DNA of 64,000 nt from Chryseobacterium sp. SN22 (GCF_008329705.1 NZ_VTSX01000020.1:1-64000), one strand, 5' to 3'; shown: positions 9,192-18,295, counted from the first letter of the stretch. The notes: generated by a model not told the origin, from the sequence alone. Program-made: numbers and translations.

Positions 9192-10037
9192 CTATTTCAA
9201 AAGCTGGTTGAAAGTATCTCCCTGTCTGATATCGCCGGTATTGTAGCCTTTCATAAACCATTCTTTACGTTGTGCAGAAGATCCATGGGTGAAGCTTTCC
9301 TGGTTGACATACCCCTGAGACCTTCTCTGGATATTATCGTCACCGACTGCTTCTGCCGCCTCAATCGCTGACTGGATGTCTCCCGGCTCAAGAATATGTT
9401 TGTCGGCATCGGTTCTTTTAGCCCATACGCCGGCATAGAAATCTGCCTGCAGCTCTGTGGCTACGGAAACCCTGTTCATTTCAGCTTCGGAATATCTGCC
9501 GCTTCTTCTCAGTTCATCCACTTTCTGGGTGGTTCCCAAAAGCGTCTGCACATGATGCCCTACTTCATGGGCCAATACATAGGCAACAGTAAATTCCGTA
9601 ACCTTTGCACCGAATTTCTGTTGTAACTCATTGAAGAAACTCATGTCCATATAAACGGACTGATCTGCCGGGCAATAAAAAGGGCCCATAGCAGATTGCG
9701 CCATTCCGCAGCCCGATTGGGTAGCTTCTGAAAAAAGAATAATTTTTGGTGGGGTATAGGTCATTCCATTTTCCTGAAACACCTGATCCCAGGTTACAAT
9801 GTTCCATTTTCCCATCATATCCACCATTTCTCCGACTTTTTTATCCTCTGCAGTAAGTTCTCTCTGCTCAGTTCTTGGAGATCCGGAACCGGAAGAAAGG
9901 ATTGAAGAAGGATCCCCTCCGAGAAAAAATATAATCGCAGCGATAATCAGTGTTCCAAGCCCTCCGCCTACCATCGCTCCACCGCCCAGCCCGCGCCGGT
10001 CTTCCACGTTACCGCCTCTGTCGTCAGTCCATCTCAT
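9192..10037 (-). CDS. Neutral zinc metallopeptidase (YpfJ-like), 281 aa
   Basis: Membrane-anchored putative zinc metallopeptidase. The N-terminus is charged and Gly-rich, followed by one transmembrane segment at about 28-42 (LIIAAIIFFLG). The catalytic part carries the zincin motif HEVGHHVQ near residue 158 and a later QADFYAGVWA segment that fits the third ligand. The upstream SGCGMAQSAMGPFYCP with YMDMSFF is characteristic of the putative neutral zinc metallopeptidase family (Pfam Zn_peptidase). The substrate is unknown. The gene is monocistronic, convergent with the GLPGLI gene and divergent from the lipoprotein operon. Confidence 0.9.
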   Translation of the reverse strand: MRWTDDRGGNVEDRRGLGGGAMVGGGLGTLIIAAIIFFLGGDPSSILSSGSGSPRTEQRELTAEDKKVGEMVDMMGKWNIVTWDQVFQENGMTYTPPKIILFSEATQSGCGMAQSAMGPFYCPADQSVYMDMSFFNELQQKFGAKVTEFTVAYVLAHEVGHHVQTLLGTTQKVDELRRSGRYSEAEMNRVSVATELQADFYAGVWAKRTDADKHILEPGDIQSAIEAAEAVGDDNIQRRSQGYVNQESFTHGSSAQRKEWFMKGYNTGDIRQGDTFNQLLK

Positions 10038-10095
10038 AGTTTAATTTTTTTATAGGTTAAATTTAAAATTATTATCTTACTAAATAATTACTTTT

Positions 10096-10440
10096 GTGAA
10101 AAATTATGCCAAAGTGAGAAGAATTAAACAAATCTCTTTCATGATCCTTTTAGCAGGTGTTTTTTCCTGTAATGAGAAAGAATATAAGGAAGACGAAGTC
10201 AACAGTGTAGACAGAAAAGCGTCGATAGAAACGGAACTTTCAGTAGAGCATATCGATACGGCGGATGTGCTGGTAACCCGGCACAAAATCTGGAAGGATA
10301 AAAAGCTCTTTAAAGAAATTATAAAGAGAGATACGATCCCAAGTCTTGGCGATACACTGATGGAATCTGAAGATAAGGACGGGGTTGTTCACAAGGATAA
10401 TAGCAAAAAAGATTACGAATTTTATATTACGGTACAATAA
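10096..10440 (+). CDS. Putative lipoprotein, 114 aa
   Basis: Short protein of unknown function. The N-terminus (IKQISFMILLAGVFSC) is a basic-hydrophobic segment ending in a plausible lipobox Cys, so it is probably a lipoprotein. The start is uncertain. A GTG at 10096 gives the longest protein, a GTG at 10114 also suits, and the ATG at 10141 would leave only a minimal signal. The mature part is highly charged (Glu, Asp, Lys). The stop overlaps the next ATG by one base (TAATG), so the two are translationally coupled and form an operon with the ATP-grasp gene at 10775. Confidence 0.7.
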   Translation: MKNYAKVRRIKQISFMILLAGVFSCNEKEYKEDEVNSVDRKASIETELSVEHIDTADVLVTRHKIWKDKKLFKEIIKRDTIPSLGDTLMESEDKDGVVHKDNSKKDYEFYITVQ

Positions 10441-10772
10441 TGAAAAAGTCGGGTTCTGTAAAATTGCTTTTCGTAACGGGAATCCTTGCGGCCTGTTCGC
10501 AGGAGAAGCCTAAAGATGAATGGAAGAATGAGAAAAGGGTCTATATGAGATCTGATACTACGGCTTCCTATTCAAGAACGCATGGCTTTATGCCGGGATT
10601 TTTCTGGTATCACGCATTCCGGCCTTACGGCGCTTACAGCAACGGAGGTTATCACCGGACCGGCTACTACAGTGATGCCATCAGTTCGAAATCCAACATC
10701 GGGAGAAGTTCTTATAAAGGGAGTGTAATCAGGGGCGGCCTTGGAAGAAGCGGCTTCAGGGCATCATCATAA
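10440..10772 (+). CDS. Putative lipoprotein, YgiB-like tail, 110 aa
   Basis: Signal peptide with lipobox (LFVTGILAAC, Cys about 19), so a predicted lipoprotein. The mature part is rich in Gly, Tyr and Ser (FFWYHAFRPYGAYSNGGYH) and ends in RGGLGRSGFRASS. The E. coli lipoprotein YgiB (DUF1190), encoded beside ygiC, has a similar low-complexity Gly/Ser C-terminus with an RGGFG stretch. Here too the next gene, 2 bp away, encodes a YgiC-like ligase. Homology to YgiB is an inference from composition and gene order, not proven. It is coupled to the preceding lipoprotein gene. Confidence 0.75.
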   Translation: MKKSGSVKLLFVTGILAACSQEKPKDEWKNEKRVYMRSDTTASYSRTHGFMPGFFWYHAFRPYGAYSNGGYHRTGYYSDAISSKSNIGRSSYKGSVIRGGLGRSGFRASS

Positions 10773-10774
10773 AC

Positions 10775-11905
10775 ATGAAGAGAACAGCATCACAATTCCG
10801 TAAAAACTGGGAAGAAAAACTCGAAGGTCTGGGCTTCGGCTATCATTCCCTGGAAGAGCTTTACTGGGATGAAAGCCATTATTACGAATTCTCCATGCAG
10901 GAGGTCGGTATAATTGAAAAGGCAACGGCCGAATTGTGGCAGATGTGCCTGGAAGCGGTAGACTACATTATTGAGAAAAACCTCTGGAACCGTTTCAGTA
11001 TTCCCGAATGGTTCAGGAATTATATCGTCACCAGCTGGGAAGAAGACCATCCTTCAGTGTACGGGAGATTCGATTTCGGTTTTGACGGGACCAACCTGAA
11101 GCTGCTGGAGTTCAATGCGGATACACCGACTTCGCTGTATGAAGCTTCCGTAATCCAATGGTACTGGCTGCAGGAAATGTTTCCGGAAAGGGATCAGTTC
11201 AATTCCATCCATGAAAAGCTGGTGGATTACTGGAAATACCTCACGCAATATATGAACCCGCATTATATTTATTTCGCTTCATTAACGAATATCGAGGATG
11301 TTACGAATGTAGAATACCTGCGCGACTGTGCAACACAGGCGGGCTTCGAGACCGAGTTCATCCCGATTCAGGACATCGGCTGGGCAGAAGAAATTAAGGA
11401 ATTTATTGCCGGAGACGGTTCCGTGATGGATTATATTTTCAAGCTGTATCCTTACGAATGGATTATTGAAGACGGCTTTGGTGAAAAACTGGTTGAAAAC
11501 GGGTTCCGTTCCCAATGGATCGAGCCGGCCTGGAAGGTTCTGCTTTCTTCAAAAGCAATCCTGCCTATCCTTTGGGAAATGTATCCGGATCATCCTTATC
11601 TGCTGCCTGCTTATTTCGAACAGAAAAGCCTGAAAGATTTCGTTAAAAAACCGGTCTATTCCAGGGAAGGCGCCAATATTATTTTATACAAAAACGGGAT
11701 TCCTGTAGAAGAGAATTCCGGAGCTTACGGAAAAGAAGGTTTCATTTACCAGCAATCATTCGACATTCCTGATTTTAATGGCAATTATCCTGTAATCGGA
11801 AGCTGGGTGATCGGTCAGGAACCTGCCGGCATCGGCATCAGGGAAAGTGTTCGACTGATCACCAATAACCAAAGCCGGTTTGTTCCGCATCTGATCAGCG
11901 GTTAA
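10775..11905 (+). CDS. Glutathionylspermidine synthase-like ATP-grasp protein (YgiC-like), 376 aa
   Basis: Member of the glutathionylspermidine synthase C-terminal domain family, standalone ATP-grasp type as in E. coli YgiC/YjfC. Visible signatures are YGRFDFGFDGTNLKLLEFNADTPTSLYEAS in shorter matching pieces (FGFDGTNLKLLEFNADTP near residue 110), LYPYEWIIEDGFG near 230, and LLSSKAILPILWE near 265. The length is close to YgiC (about 386). The amidase half of E. coli GspS is absent, so this is ligase-only. The substrate is unknown. It is the third gene of an operon with two lipoproteins. Its 3' end overlaps the convergent sulfatase gene by 11 bp. Confidence 0.88.
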   Translation: MKRTASQFRKNWEEKLEGLGFGYHSLEELYWDESHYYEFSMQEVGIIEKATAELWQMCLEAVDYIIEKNLWNRFSIPEWFRNYIVTSWEEDHPSVYGRFDFGFDGTNLKLLEFNADTPTSLYEASVIQWYWLQEMFPERDQFNSIHEKLVDYWKYLTQYMNPHYIYFASLTNIEDVTNVEYLRDCATQAGFETEFIPIQDIGWAEEIKEFIAGDGSVMDYIFKLYPYEWIIEDGFGEKLVENGFRSQWIEPAWKVLLSSKAILPILWEMYPDHPYLLPAYFEQKSLKDFVKKPVYSREGANIILYKNGIPVEENSGAYGKEGFIYQQSFDIPDFNGNYPVIGSWVIGQEPAGIGIRESVRLITNNQSRFVPHLISG

Positions 11906-13979
11906 GCCTGTTTTTTTTCAGCCAGTATGAAGTCGACTGATAAGCAGAGATGATCGTGTTCACCAAAGCTTTATTCTGATCTTTTTCTTTTAACGGATTT
12001 TCATCAAAATAAATATTGAATTCAGGGGAAAGTTTATTCTTCTGCTGAATCAATGCATACTGCTTGACTTTCCGTACCGGGGAAATAATCGTTAAATGGT
12101 TGTCTTTGATGAGCCCTAAATCTTCGTAGGTCGCTACATAGGCCTTTGGCTTAAATTCTTTGGTCAAAACATCCTGGCCTAAAAATTTCGACTGATACCT
12201 GAAGTTCAGCAGGCCGAAAAGGGTAGGCATTACATCGATCTGCGACATGGTTTGGGTAAACTTATGAGGTTTAATAAATCCTTCCGAGAAGATTAGGGCC
12301 GGAATCCTGTACTTGTCCATTGGGAGTTCCATATCTCCTGCGCTGGAAGCACAGTGGTCGGCAATGATAACGAATACGGTATTTTTATACCAGCTCTGTT
12401 TCTGGGCCATTTCAAAGAATTTCCTTAGGGAATAATCGGTATATTTTACCCCGCCTTCACGGGATTTCACATCGCCCGAAATATCAATTTTTCCGTTCGG
12501 ATAAGTGAAAGGGCGGTGGTTGGAAACCGTCATCCAGTGGTTAAAAAACGGCTTTCCCGATTTCGCTTCCGTGTTCATGGTGCTGATGGCTTTTCGGGCC
12601 ATATCTTCATCTGCGACACCCCAGACATTAGCAAAGGTAATTTCTTCCGGGGTAAAATTATTACGGTCTACGATGTCATAGCCGTTCCCCTTGTAGAAAT
12701 CTTCCATATTGTCAAAATAACTGTAGCCACCGTATAAAAATTTCACATTATAGCCTTTTGATTTAAAAACGCTGCCCGTGGTAAATTTATTTTTATTGTT
12801 TTCCCTTTTAATAATACTTTCTCCAGCTGTCGGCGGAATGCAGAGCGTCAATGCTTCAAGGCCGCGCACCGTTCGGTTTCCTGTCGCATACAGATTGGTG
12901 AACATCAGTGACCGGTCCGCCAGGCTATCCAGAAACGGGGTAATCTTCTGCGTATTTCCGTAATGGGCCAAAAAATCAGCGGATAAGCTTTCAATCGAAA
13001 TCAGAACGACATTCTTCTTCACTTCAGGCGCTACCGGAATGATATTTCTCTGCAATACTGGCGGAGCAAACTGGCTTAAAAAGTTCTTTTCTGCCTGCTG
13101 TTGGTTGATTTCAGGATAAAACTGGAAATAGTCAAGTTCATTGTGGGTGAATGCCCAATAGAATTTCGGCAGTCCGTTGGCTTGGATTTCTTCTCCGAAA
13201 AGATTAGTGCTTTTAATTTTCGTGGTGAAGTTCAATCCGAATATACTGATCCCGCATAAAACCAGATAGGAACCCATCAAAATGGTTTTTTGTTTTAAGT
13301 TAGGAAGTTCTGAAAGTTCATTTTTCGTTTTTCTGTAAATGAAAACCGCAATGGCTAACGTTACCGAAGCAATGGCCAGGAATAAAGGAATCACCGGATA
13401 ACTTTCCATAATGTTTCCAATTACTTCATTGGTATAGATGAGGTAATCGACGGCAATGAAATTATATCTTAACCCGAATTCATTATAAAAGAAATATTCG
13501 CTTACGGCATTGAAGACAATGAGTAAGACATAAAGAGAAATGGTAATGAAATACAGGCTGTTCCGTATCTGAAGACGCCTTTCCGGAAGGAAGAACATCA
13601 GGGCAAAGAATACGATCTTCAGGCCTATAAATGCGAGTGCGATTTCCGCAATCGATCCTCCGTACTGTTTAAAGATATTATCCGGGATAAGGAGAATATA
13701 CAGAAACAGCAGGATAAGCATACCTAAGATGATCTGTCCGTAGGGTTTCTGGTATTTTGAATTGGATAAAAACAAAAAGTACAGGGCCAGGAAAGGACAG
13801 GTTAATATAAAAACCAGGACATCATTCAGCACGCCCGTCAGCAGGATCTTCAGGATTTCAAAAATACCGAAACTTGCCGTAGTGATCGGGTGAAATAAAA
13901 AAACGATTCTTGTGATAAGGGAAATGGTGAGGTATAAAGCCCCTAAATAGACAAAGGGCCTGATTTTGTGAGCAAACAT
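11895..13979 (-). CDS. LTA-synthase-type sulfatase / phosphoglycerol transferase, 694 aa
   Basis: Inner-membrane alkaline-phosphatase-superfamily enzyme of the LtaS/OpgB type. About five transmembrane helices fill residues 1-230 (for example FVYLGALYLTISLITRIVFLF). An extracytoplasmic sulfatase domain follows at about 320-640. The metal-site segment is VVLISIESLSADF; the nucleophile region is YATGNRTVRGLEAL (candidate Thr); later motifs are FFNHWMTVSNHRPF and FVIIADHCAS. In such enzymes the domain transfers phosphoglycerol or phosphoethanolamine head groups to a surface glycan or lipid; the acceptor here is unknown. A TAATTTTG box lies about 30 bp upstream. It overlaps the YgiC-like gene by 11 bp, tail to tail. 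Confidence 0.88.
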   Translation of the reverse strand: MFAHKIRPFVYLGALYLTISLITRIVFLFHPITTASFGIFEILKILLTGVLNDVLVFILTCPFLALYFLFLSNSKYQKPYGQIILGMLILLFLYILLIPDNIFKQYGGSIAEIALAFIGLKIVFFALMFFLPERRLQIRNSLYFITISLYVLLIVFNAVSEYFFYNEFGLRYNFIAVDYLIYTNEVIGNIMESYPVIPLFLAIASVTLAIAVFIYRKTKNELSELPNLKQKTILMGSYLVLCGISIFGLNFTTKIKSTNLFGEEIQANGLPKFYWAFTHNELDYFQFYPEINQQQAEKNFLSQFAPPVLQRNIIPVAPEVKKNVVLISIESLSADFLAHYGNTQKITPFLDSLADRSLMFTNLYATGNRTVRGLEALTLCIPPTAGESIIKRENNKNKFTTGSVFKSKGYNVKFLYGGYSYFDNMEDFYKGNGYDIVDRNNFTPEEITFANVWGVADEDMARKAISTMNTEAKSGKPFFNHWMTVSNHRPFTYPNGKIDISGDVKSREGGVKYTDYSLRKFFEMAQKQSWYKNTVFVIIADHCASSAGDMELPMDKYRIPALIFSEGFIKPHKFTQTMSQIDVMPTLFGLLNFRYQSKFLGQDVLTKEFKPKAYVATYEDLGLIKDNHLTIISPVRKVKQYALIQQKNKLSPEFNIYFDENPLKEKDQNKALVNTIISAYQSTSYWLKKNRLNR

Positions 13980-14004
13980 CTGTGTAAACTGAATATTAAT
14001 TCCA

Positions 14005-14012
14005 CAAAATTA
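14005..14012 (-). promoter_or_regulatory. Bacteroidetes -7 box of the sulfatase gene
   Basis: On the minus strand this reads TAATTTTG (TAnnTTTG), 25 bp ahead of the start at 13979. Confidence 0.45.
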
Positions 14013-14152
14013 ATAATTAGGTATTATTTTTTGACAGATATTCTTAAAATCTCATAAAAATTAGAAACTTTATAAATGTTTAAAAAAAGATTAAAAAATT
14101 AATATTCAAATAGTATAATTTAAGCTCTTTTTTGCGATGTATATAAATAAAA

Positions 14153-14175
14153 AAGGACTATTTTACATAGTCCTT
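14153..14175 (-). terminator. Terminator of the ribH operon
   Basis: A perfect 8-bp stem AAGGACTA/TAGTCCTT with a TTTTACA loop lies 26 bp past the ribH stop. The A run at 14147-14154 supplies the U tract on the minus strand. Confidence 0.75.
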
Positions 14176-14201
14176 ATATTTAAATAATAAAAAGTGTTAA
14201 A

Positions 14202-14720
14202 TTAAGAATGGCCGAAACCGATGTTTCCTTTTTTGCCGGAAAGATTTTTCCTGAAGTCGATCATTCTCAGGGCAGTAACGGCTGCTTCAACCCCTTTGTT
14301 TCCAAGATCACCACCGCTTCTTGCTATCGACTGTTCTTTGGTGTCATCCGTTAAAACGCAGAAAATAGTCGGGGTATCGGTTAAGATATTGCAATCTTTG
14401 ATTCCCTGGGCTACTGCCGAGCAAACGTAATCGAAGTGGGGAGTCTCGCCACGGATCACACATCCGATGGAAATTACCGCGTCGAATTTACGTTCCTTGC
14501 ACAGCTGCATGCTTGCATAGTTCAGTTCAAAAGCACCCGGAACCGGAAAAAGTCTGATGTTTTCAGGTTTTACGCCTTCCTTATGAAGGATTTCCAGTGC
14601 GGCATCACGAAGATTGTAGGTTACAAAATCATTCCACTCAGAAAAAACAATGCCGATAGAAAACTCATCGGCATTGGTTATATGAAGTGGCTTGTAATCT
14701 GAAAGATTAACTGTTGCCAT
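14202..14720 (-). CDS. ribH: 6,7-dimethyl-8-ribityllumazine synthase
   Basis: Penultimate enzyme of riboflavin synthesis. It condenses 5-amino-6-ribitylaminouracil with 3,4-dihydroxy-2-butanone 4-phosphate. The 172-aa protein shows the family motifs FSEWN near residue 27, PVPGAFELNYA, SIGCVIRGETPHFDYVC (with the catalytic His) and the downstream LTDDTKEQSIARSGG. It lies 3 bp after the TPR membrane protein gene and is surely co-transcribed with it. I see no FMN riboswitch upstream. The last residues (KKGNIGFGHS) form the usual short tail. Confidence 0.96.
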   Translation of the reverse strand: MATVNLSDYKPLHITNADEFSIGIVFSEWNDFVTYNLRDAALEILHKEGVKPENIRLFPVPGAFELNYASMQLCKERKFDAVISIGCVIRGETPHFDYVCSAVAQGIKDCNILTDTPTIFCVLTDDTKEQSIARSGGDLGNKGVEAAVTALRMIDFRKNLSGKKGNIGFGHS

Positions 14721-14723
14721 TAT

Positions 14724-15419
14724 TTAGTAATATTTAGTCATTTCGATATAAGAATCCGACATTCCGTTGTCGTAATCCTGATATTTTTCATCTATGTTTG
14801 CAAAATACTTTTTCGCTTCTGCATTTTTCTTTAATCCCAAGGCTACAATCCCTGCTTTTCTTGTGAAATAATAGGTAGTATAAGGATCGTCTGAAGCGGA
14901 AGCTGCTTTGTCTAATAACTGCAATGCTTCGTCATTTTTATTAAGTCCTGATTTTGCATCAGCCATAGCACCGTATTTCATCGCCATCAGCGTTTTGTTG
15001 TCAGACGAAAATTTATCAAGAAGATCATAAGCTTCCTGAAATTTCCCTTCTTTAAACTTCAATAAACCGGCATTATAAGCAGAAAGTTCGCCAACTGCTG
15101 TCCCGGAATATTCATTGTATGTTCCCAGGAACCCCGGATTTGCAGCAGATTTACCGCCCAACGCTTCTTTATCTTTTCCGTCAGCAAGATTTTTCTGAGC
15201 TGCCAGGAAACCTTTTACAGCTTCCACGTTTTTAGGGGCTACTACAAATTGTTTGTAACCGAAGAAACCCAGAACGCCCAGCACAAGTATTCCGAAAACA
15301 ACCGCCAAAGGCTTCGAATATTTTTCAATGAATCTTTCCGTGTTTAAAGCTTCTCTGTCAAGATCTTTAAAAAACTCAACCGTTTCTTTACCCTCTTGCT
15401 CGTTTGTAAGTTTTGCCAT
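14724..15419 (-). CDS. Membrane-anchored TPR protein, 231 aa
   Basis: A cytoplasmic N-terminus of about 36 residues is followed by one transmembrane helix (about 37-55, LAVVFGILVLGVLGFFGYK) and a periplasmic region of tetratricopeptide-like helices. Examples are AYNAGLLKFKEGKFQEAYDLL and TTYYFTRKAGIVALGLKKNAEAKKYF read in pieces. The architecture resembles the YfgM/ancillary translocon family, but assignment to that family is inference. It is directly upstream of ribH (3-bp gap), an arrangement that seems incidental in function. Confidence 0.85.
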   Translation of the reverse strand: MAKLTNEQEGKETVEFFKDLDREALNTERFIEKYSKPLAVVFGILVLGVLGFFGYKQFVVAPKNVEAVKGFLAAQKNLADGKDKEALGGKSAANPGFLGTYNEYSGTAVGELSAYNAGLLKFKEGKFQEAYDLLDKFSSDNKTLMAMKYGAMADAKSGLNKNDEALQLLDKAASASDDPYTTYYFTRKAGIVALGLKKNAEAKKYFANIDEKYQDYDNGMSDSYIEMTKYY

Positions 15420-15547
15420 AAATTATTAAAAATTGAAATGCAAATTTAATTGTTTCTGAATGATTTACAAAATACTTTCTGCGTATTATTGACGAAATGT
15501 TGTGAATTATAAATTATCCGCCGCCGAATGATGCTGTTTTACCATAA

Positions 15548-15581
15548 AAAATGCTTCATGAGCGGTTTCATAAAGCATTTT
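15548..15581 (-). terminator. Terminator of apt
   Basis: The long stem AAATGCTTCATGA/TCATAAAGCATTT (one mismatch) lies 20 bp after the apt stop. An A run on its left side becomes the U tract on the minus strand. Confidence 0.75.
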
Positions 15582-15600
15582 ATATAGATTCCGGGAATGT

Positions 15601-16137
15601 TTAATATTCCAGGATATGATAGACTTCTGCATTGAACTTTTTCAGTTTTTCTTCCCCTTTCAGGCTAGTAAGCCCGATCAGAAAGCTGAACTGCGCTACG
15701 GCAGCACCCTGTTTTTCCACCAGTTTAGCTGCCGCTTCGGTAGTTCCGCCGGTAGCCAGCAGGTCGTCGTGGATCAGGATTCTCTGTCCGGGTTTAATCT
15801 GTCCTTCGCGGGTCTCGATCACTGCGCTTCCGTATTCCAGATCATACTTTTCCGAGATCACCGGCGGTGGCAGTTTTCCTGCTTTCCGGATCAGGATGAA
15901 AGGAACTTCAAGGGCAACTGCGATAGCAATCCCGAAGAGATAACCCCGGCTTTCGATTCCGCATACGGCATCTACCTTTCCTCTGCTTACTGCAGCCAGA
16001 TCTGCAATGACTTCTTCATATAATTTTGAATCCAGAAAAACAGGAGAGATATCCTTGAACTGAATTCCCGGAATCGGAAAATCAGGGATGTTTTCGATGG
16101 TTTCTTCTAGTTTCCGGATTAATTCGTGTGATGCCAT
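15601..16137 (-). CDS. apt: Adenine phosphoribosyltransferase
   Basis: Purine salvage enzyme converting adenine and PRPP to AMP. The 178-aa length is normal. The PRPP-binding loop is ILIHDDLLATGGTTEAA near residues 120-136. The adenine-specific N-terminal segment IPDFPIPGIQFKDISPV and the ESRGYLFG motif are also present. It follows the 401-aa lipoprotein gene by 7 bp, so the two may be co-transcribed, and it ends in a strong terminator. Confidence 0.96.
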   Translation of the reverse strand: MASHELIRKLEETIENIPDFPIPGIQFKDISPVFLDSKLYEEVIADLAAVSRGKVDAVCGIESRGYLFGIAIAVALEVPFILIRKAGKLPPPVISEKYDLEYGSAVIETREGQIKPGQRILIHDDLLATGGTTEAAAKLVEKQGAAVAQFSFLIGLTSLKGEEKLKKFNAEVYHILEY

Positions 16138-16144
16138 GTTTATT

Positions 16145-17350
16145 TTATGGATTAATTCTGTAGCTGGAAATTTTCCAGTCTCCGTTTACATTTTTAAGCC
16201 CGAAGGTTACTTTCAGGGCTGTCGTTTTCCCACTTTTGTCCGTTACGTCATACGTTGCATTTACGCTGGCTGAACTGGCGTTGGACGCATTGGTGGTAAT
16301 ATTTTTTACACTTACATTCTTTACCGAACCGAATCCTGAGGTAGGGTTGGCAAAAGATTCGTAGCTTCCCCAACTTGGGTTGCTTGCGGCATTGTAAGCC
16401 GCTTTCAGGTTCTGTGCGCTTACATTGTTCAGAAAGCCGGTTACCGTGGTTTTAGGATCTGCTGCCGGTTGTTTCGGGGCAGCCGGTGTTGTAGCAGGAG
16501 CAGTAGCATTCGGATCGGTACCGGTTGCCGGGATCGTAGCATTCGGATTGTTCGGATCGATTACGGCAGGATCTTCCGGTACTGCCAAAGAATCTACTAC
16601 CGGTGCTGCCGGAACTTTCAGGAGGTCAGGATTCACATCCAATCCGACTTTCGTCATTTTGAATGTTTTCGCCGTGGTCTTTACGGAAACCGTGATGTCG
16701 ATTTTATTATCCATTACCTTAGCTGCCGGAATGGAGGAGAATTTTAAATTGAATCCTTTGAATTTATTATCCTGCATTAAGTTTTTCGCCGTTAACAGCT
16801 TTACGCCGTTGCTGAACACTTCAAGGGTCGCTTCAAGGCCGGCTCCGGTAAAGGATACAGGATTCCCTGCATTGTCTACCAGTCTCGGTACGATCTGGAG
16901 AGCTGTCGGTGCACCCAGTCCGTCATCGCCGGTGGGTCTGGCCGTAATGCTTAATGAATTTGCTTTTACATCATTCGGATCGGTTTCTTTTGCCGTTTCA
17001 TTACCGAAAATATTCATTTCTCCTAAGGAAGGCGGAGCGGTACTGGCCCATTCGATGCCGTTTTTCTGAGCTACCTGGTCTGCCATCGTCATAATTTCAG
17101 GAACCTTTTTCCCATCGATCAGCTGGCCGAGCGCCTTCAGTTCGGCAACATCGCCGTCTGCTTCCACCCCGAAAGTTTTCAGGATATAGAGCGCTTCATT
17201 GAATTTAATCTGCTGAATCGTCGGAAGACTGGCCGTCATATCATTGATACTCGACTGTAAAGTTTTGGTATTGGTAGCATCTACATGATCTTTCTTGCAT
17301 GCTGTAAAAAGCAACAGGCTGAAGATGAGTAGAAAGGACAATTTTTTCAT
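16145..17350 (-). CDS. Lipoprotein with C-terminal NTF2/DUF4878-like domain, 401 aa
   Basis: Predicted lipoprotein (MKKLSFLLIFSLLLFTAC, lipobox Cys 18). Residues about 20-240 form an unrecognised region. Residues about 245-300 form a Pro/Ala/Thr/Asp-rich linker (PNATIPATGTDPNATAPATT). The last 100 residues (TTVTGFLNNVSAQNLKAAY ... VNGDWKISSYRINP) have the layout of a small cone-shaped NTF2-like or DUF4878 domain. The function is unknown. It lies 7 bp upstream of apt on the same strand. Confidence 0.82.
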   Translation of the reverse strand: MKKLSFLLIFSLLLFTACKKDHVDATNTKTLQSSINDMTASLPTIQQIKFNEALYILKTFGVEADGDVAELKALGQLIDGKKVPEIMTMADQVAQKNGIEWASTAPPSLGEMNIFGNETAKETDPNDVKANSLSITARPTGDDGLGAPTALQIVPRLVDNAGNPVSFTGAGLEATLEVFSNGVKLLTAKNLMQDNKFKGFNLKFSSIPAAKVMDNKIDITVSVKTTAKTFKMTKVGLDVNPDLLKVPAAPVVDSLAVPEDPAVIDPNNPNATIPATGTDPNATAPATTPAAPKQPAADPKTTVTGFLNNVSAQNLKAAYNAASNPSWGSYESFANPTSGFGSVKNVSVKNITTNASNASSASVNATYDVTDKSGKTTALKVTFGLKNVNGDWKISSYRINP

Positions 17351-17412
17351 TTTTTTCCGTTTGCCACAAATTTAGTAAAAACCCTTTAGGTGTAAGTGTT
17401 TTTATTTTCTTT

Positions 17413-18270
17413 TTATTTATTTCTACCGGTAAGCTCGATGCTGTTGTTGTTTTGTGCAATGTGTTCTTTCATTTGTTTTTCTGCATCTCTCATCTCTTTC
17501 GTCAATGAGAAGTCATCGGATATTTTTACATCTGAAGGAATCTGCTCCATCATCTGTCTGATCCCTGCAAGAGGATCTTTTTTATATTGGTCGTATTTTT
17601 CCGTAAACTTTTCTTTTGTGATTAATAGCCCGGTCTGGTTCATTAAGCCTTCTACCGCTGAAGCTTCCGCGATATGATCTATTTTTCTGTTGCCTTTCAG
17701 TTCCCATGAATAGTTGCCTGCTTCATCACTGACTTTTACAATTAATCCCGGCAGTCCGTAAAATTTATAAGGCCCGTCCGGGAAAGGAATGTCTGTGGTA
17801 AACCAGGCGATCCATTTTCTTCCGCCAAAATCGACGGTTGCTTTTTGGGCATTGTAAGTTCTGATCTTCTGTTTCTCATCTGAAATTTTCCAAATTAGGC
17901 TTGGATCTTCGCGGTAGGAATAATAATCTATGGCAATGCGATCCTTATACAGAACCTCGCGGATCGGGTAGCTTTTAGAAATCTGATGCGTAAACCGGGC
18001 ACGTCTATTGCCCATTCTCTTGAAATCCGGAAAGCCCGTATTTGAAGCTTCTTTTATCACGACATTTGCTATTGAATCTATCTGAATGTTTTCGTAAGAT
18101 TGATAAAGGGATTTGCTCTGATCAATATCCAGTACCATCATTTCTTTTTCAAGTTTTGCAGAATCCTTGTTGGGTTTGTAGGTCAGCTCATAGAAAAACC
18201 GGTTTGCCGAATTCTGTGCATTCAATAAAGCCACTGTCGTAATCAGAATGACTTGTAAAACTTTTTTCAT
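17413..18270 (-). CDS. GLPGLI family protein, 285 aa
   Basis: Second GLPGLI protein of the window. The frame is open from 18318, but the ATG at 18270 gives a clean signal peptide (MKKVLQVILITTVALLNAQ), so I use it. The mature part shows FGGRKWIAWFTTDIPFPDG and GPYKFYGLPGLIVKVSDEAG in the middle, matching the protein at 8305, and ends in IAQNNNSIELTGRNK. It lies 25 bp downstream of the 273-aa paralogue gene and is probably co-transcribed with it. That links GLPGLI proteins with the tandem family at 18296-21564. The function is unknown. Confidence 0.9.
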   Translation of the reverse strand: MKKVLQVILITTVALLNAQNSANRFFYELTYKPNKDSAKLEKEMMVLDIDQSKSLYQSYENIQIDSIANVVIKEASNTGFPDFKRMGNRRARFTHQISKSYPIREVLYKDRIAIDYYSYREDPSLIWKISDEKQKIRTYNAQKATVDFGGRKWIAWFTTDIPFPDGPYKFYGLPGLIVKVSDEAGNYSWELKGNRKIDHIAEASAVEGLMNQTGLLITKEKFTEKYDQYKKDPLAGIRQMMEQIPSDVKISDDFSLTKEMRDAEKQMKEHIAQNNNSIELTGRNK

Positions 18271-18295
18271 AGGAGAAGTTTTTAGAAGGTTATAG

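Noticed and set aside
14721..15419. FMN riboswitch controlling ribH
   Set aside because: No RFN-element-like conserved helices are seen upstream of the TPR gene or ribH; the spacer is too short and unrelated.
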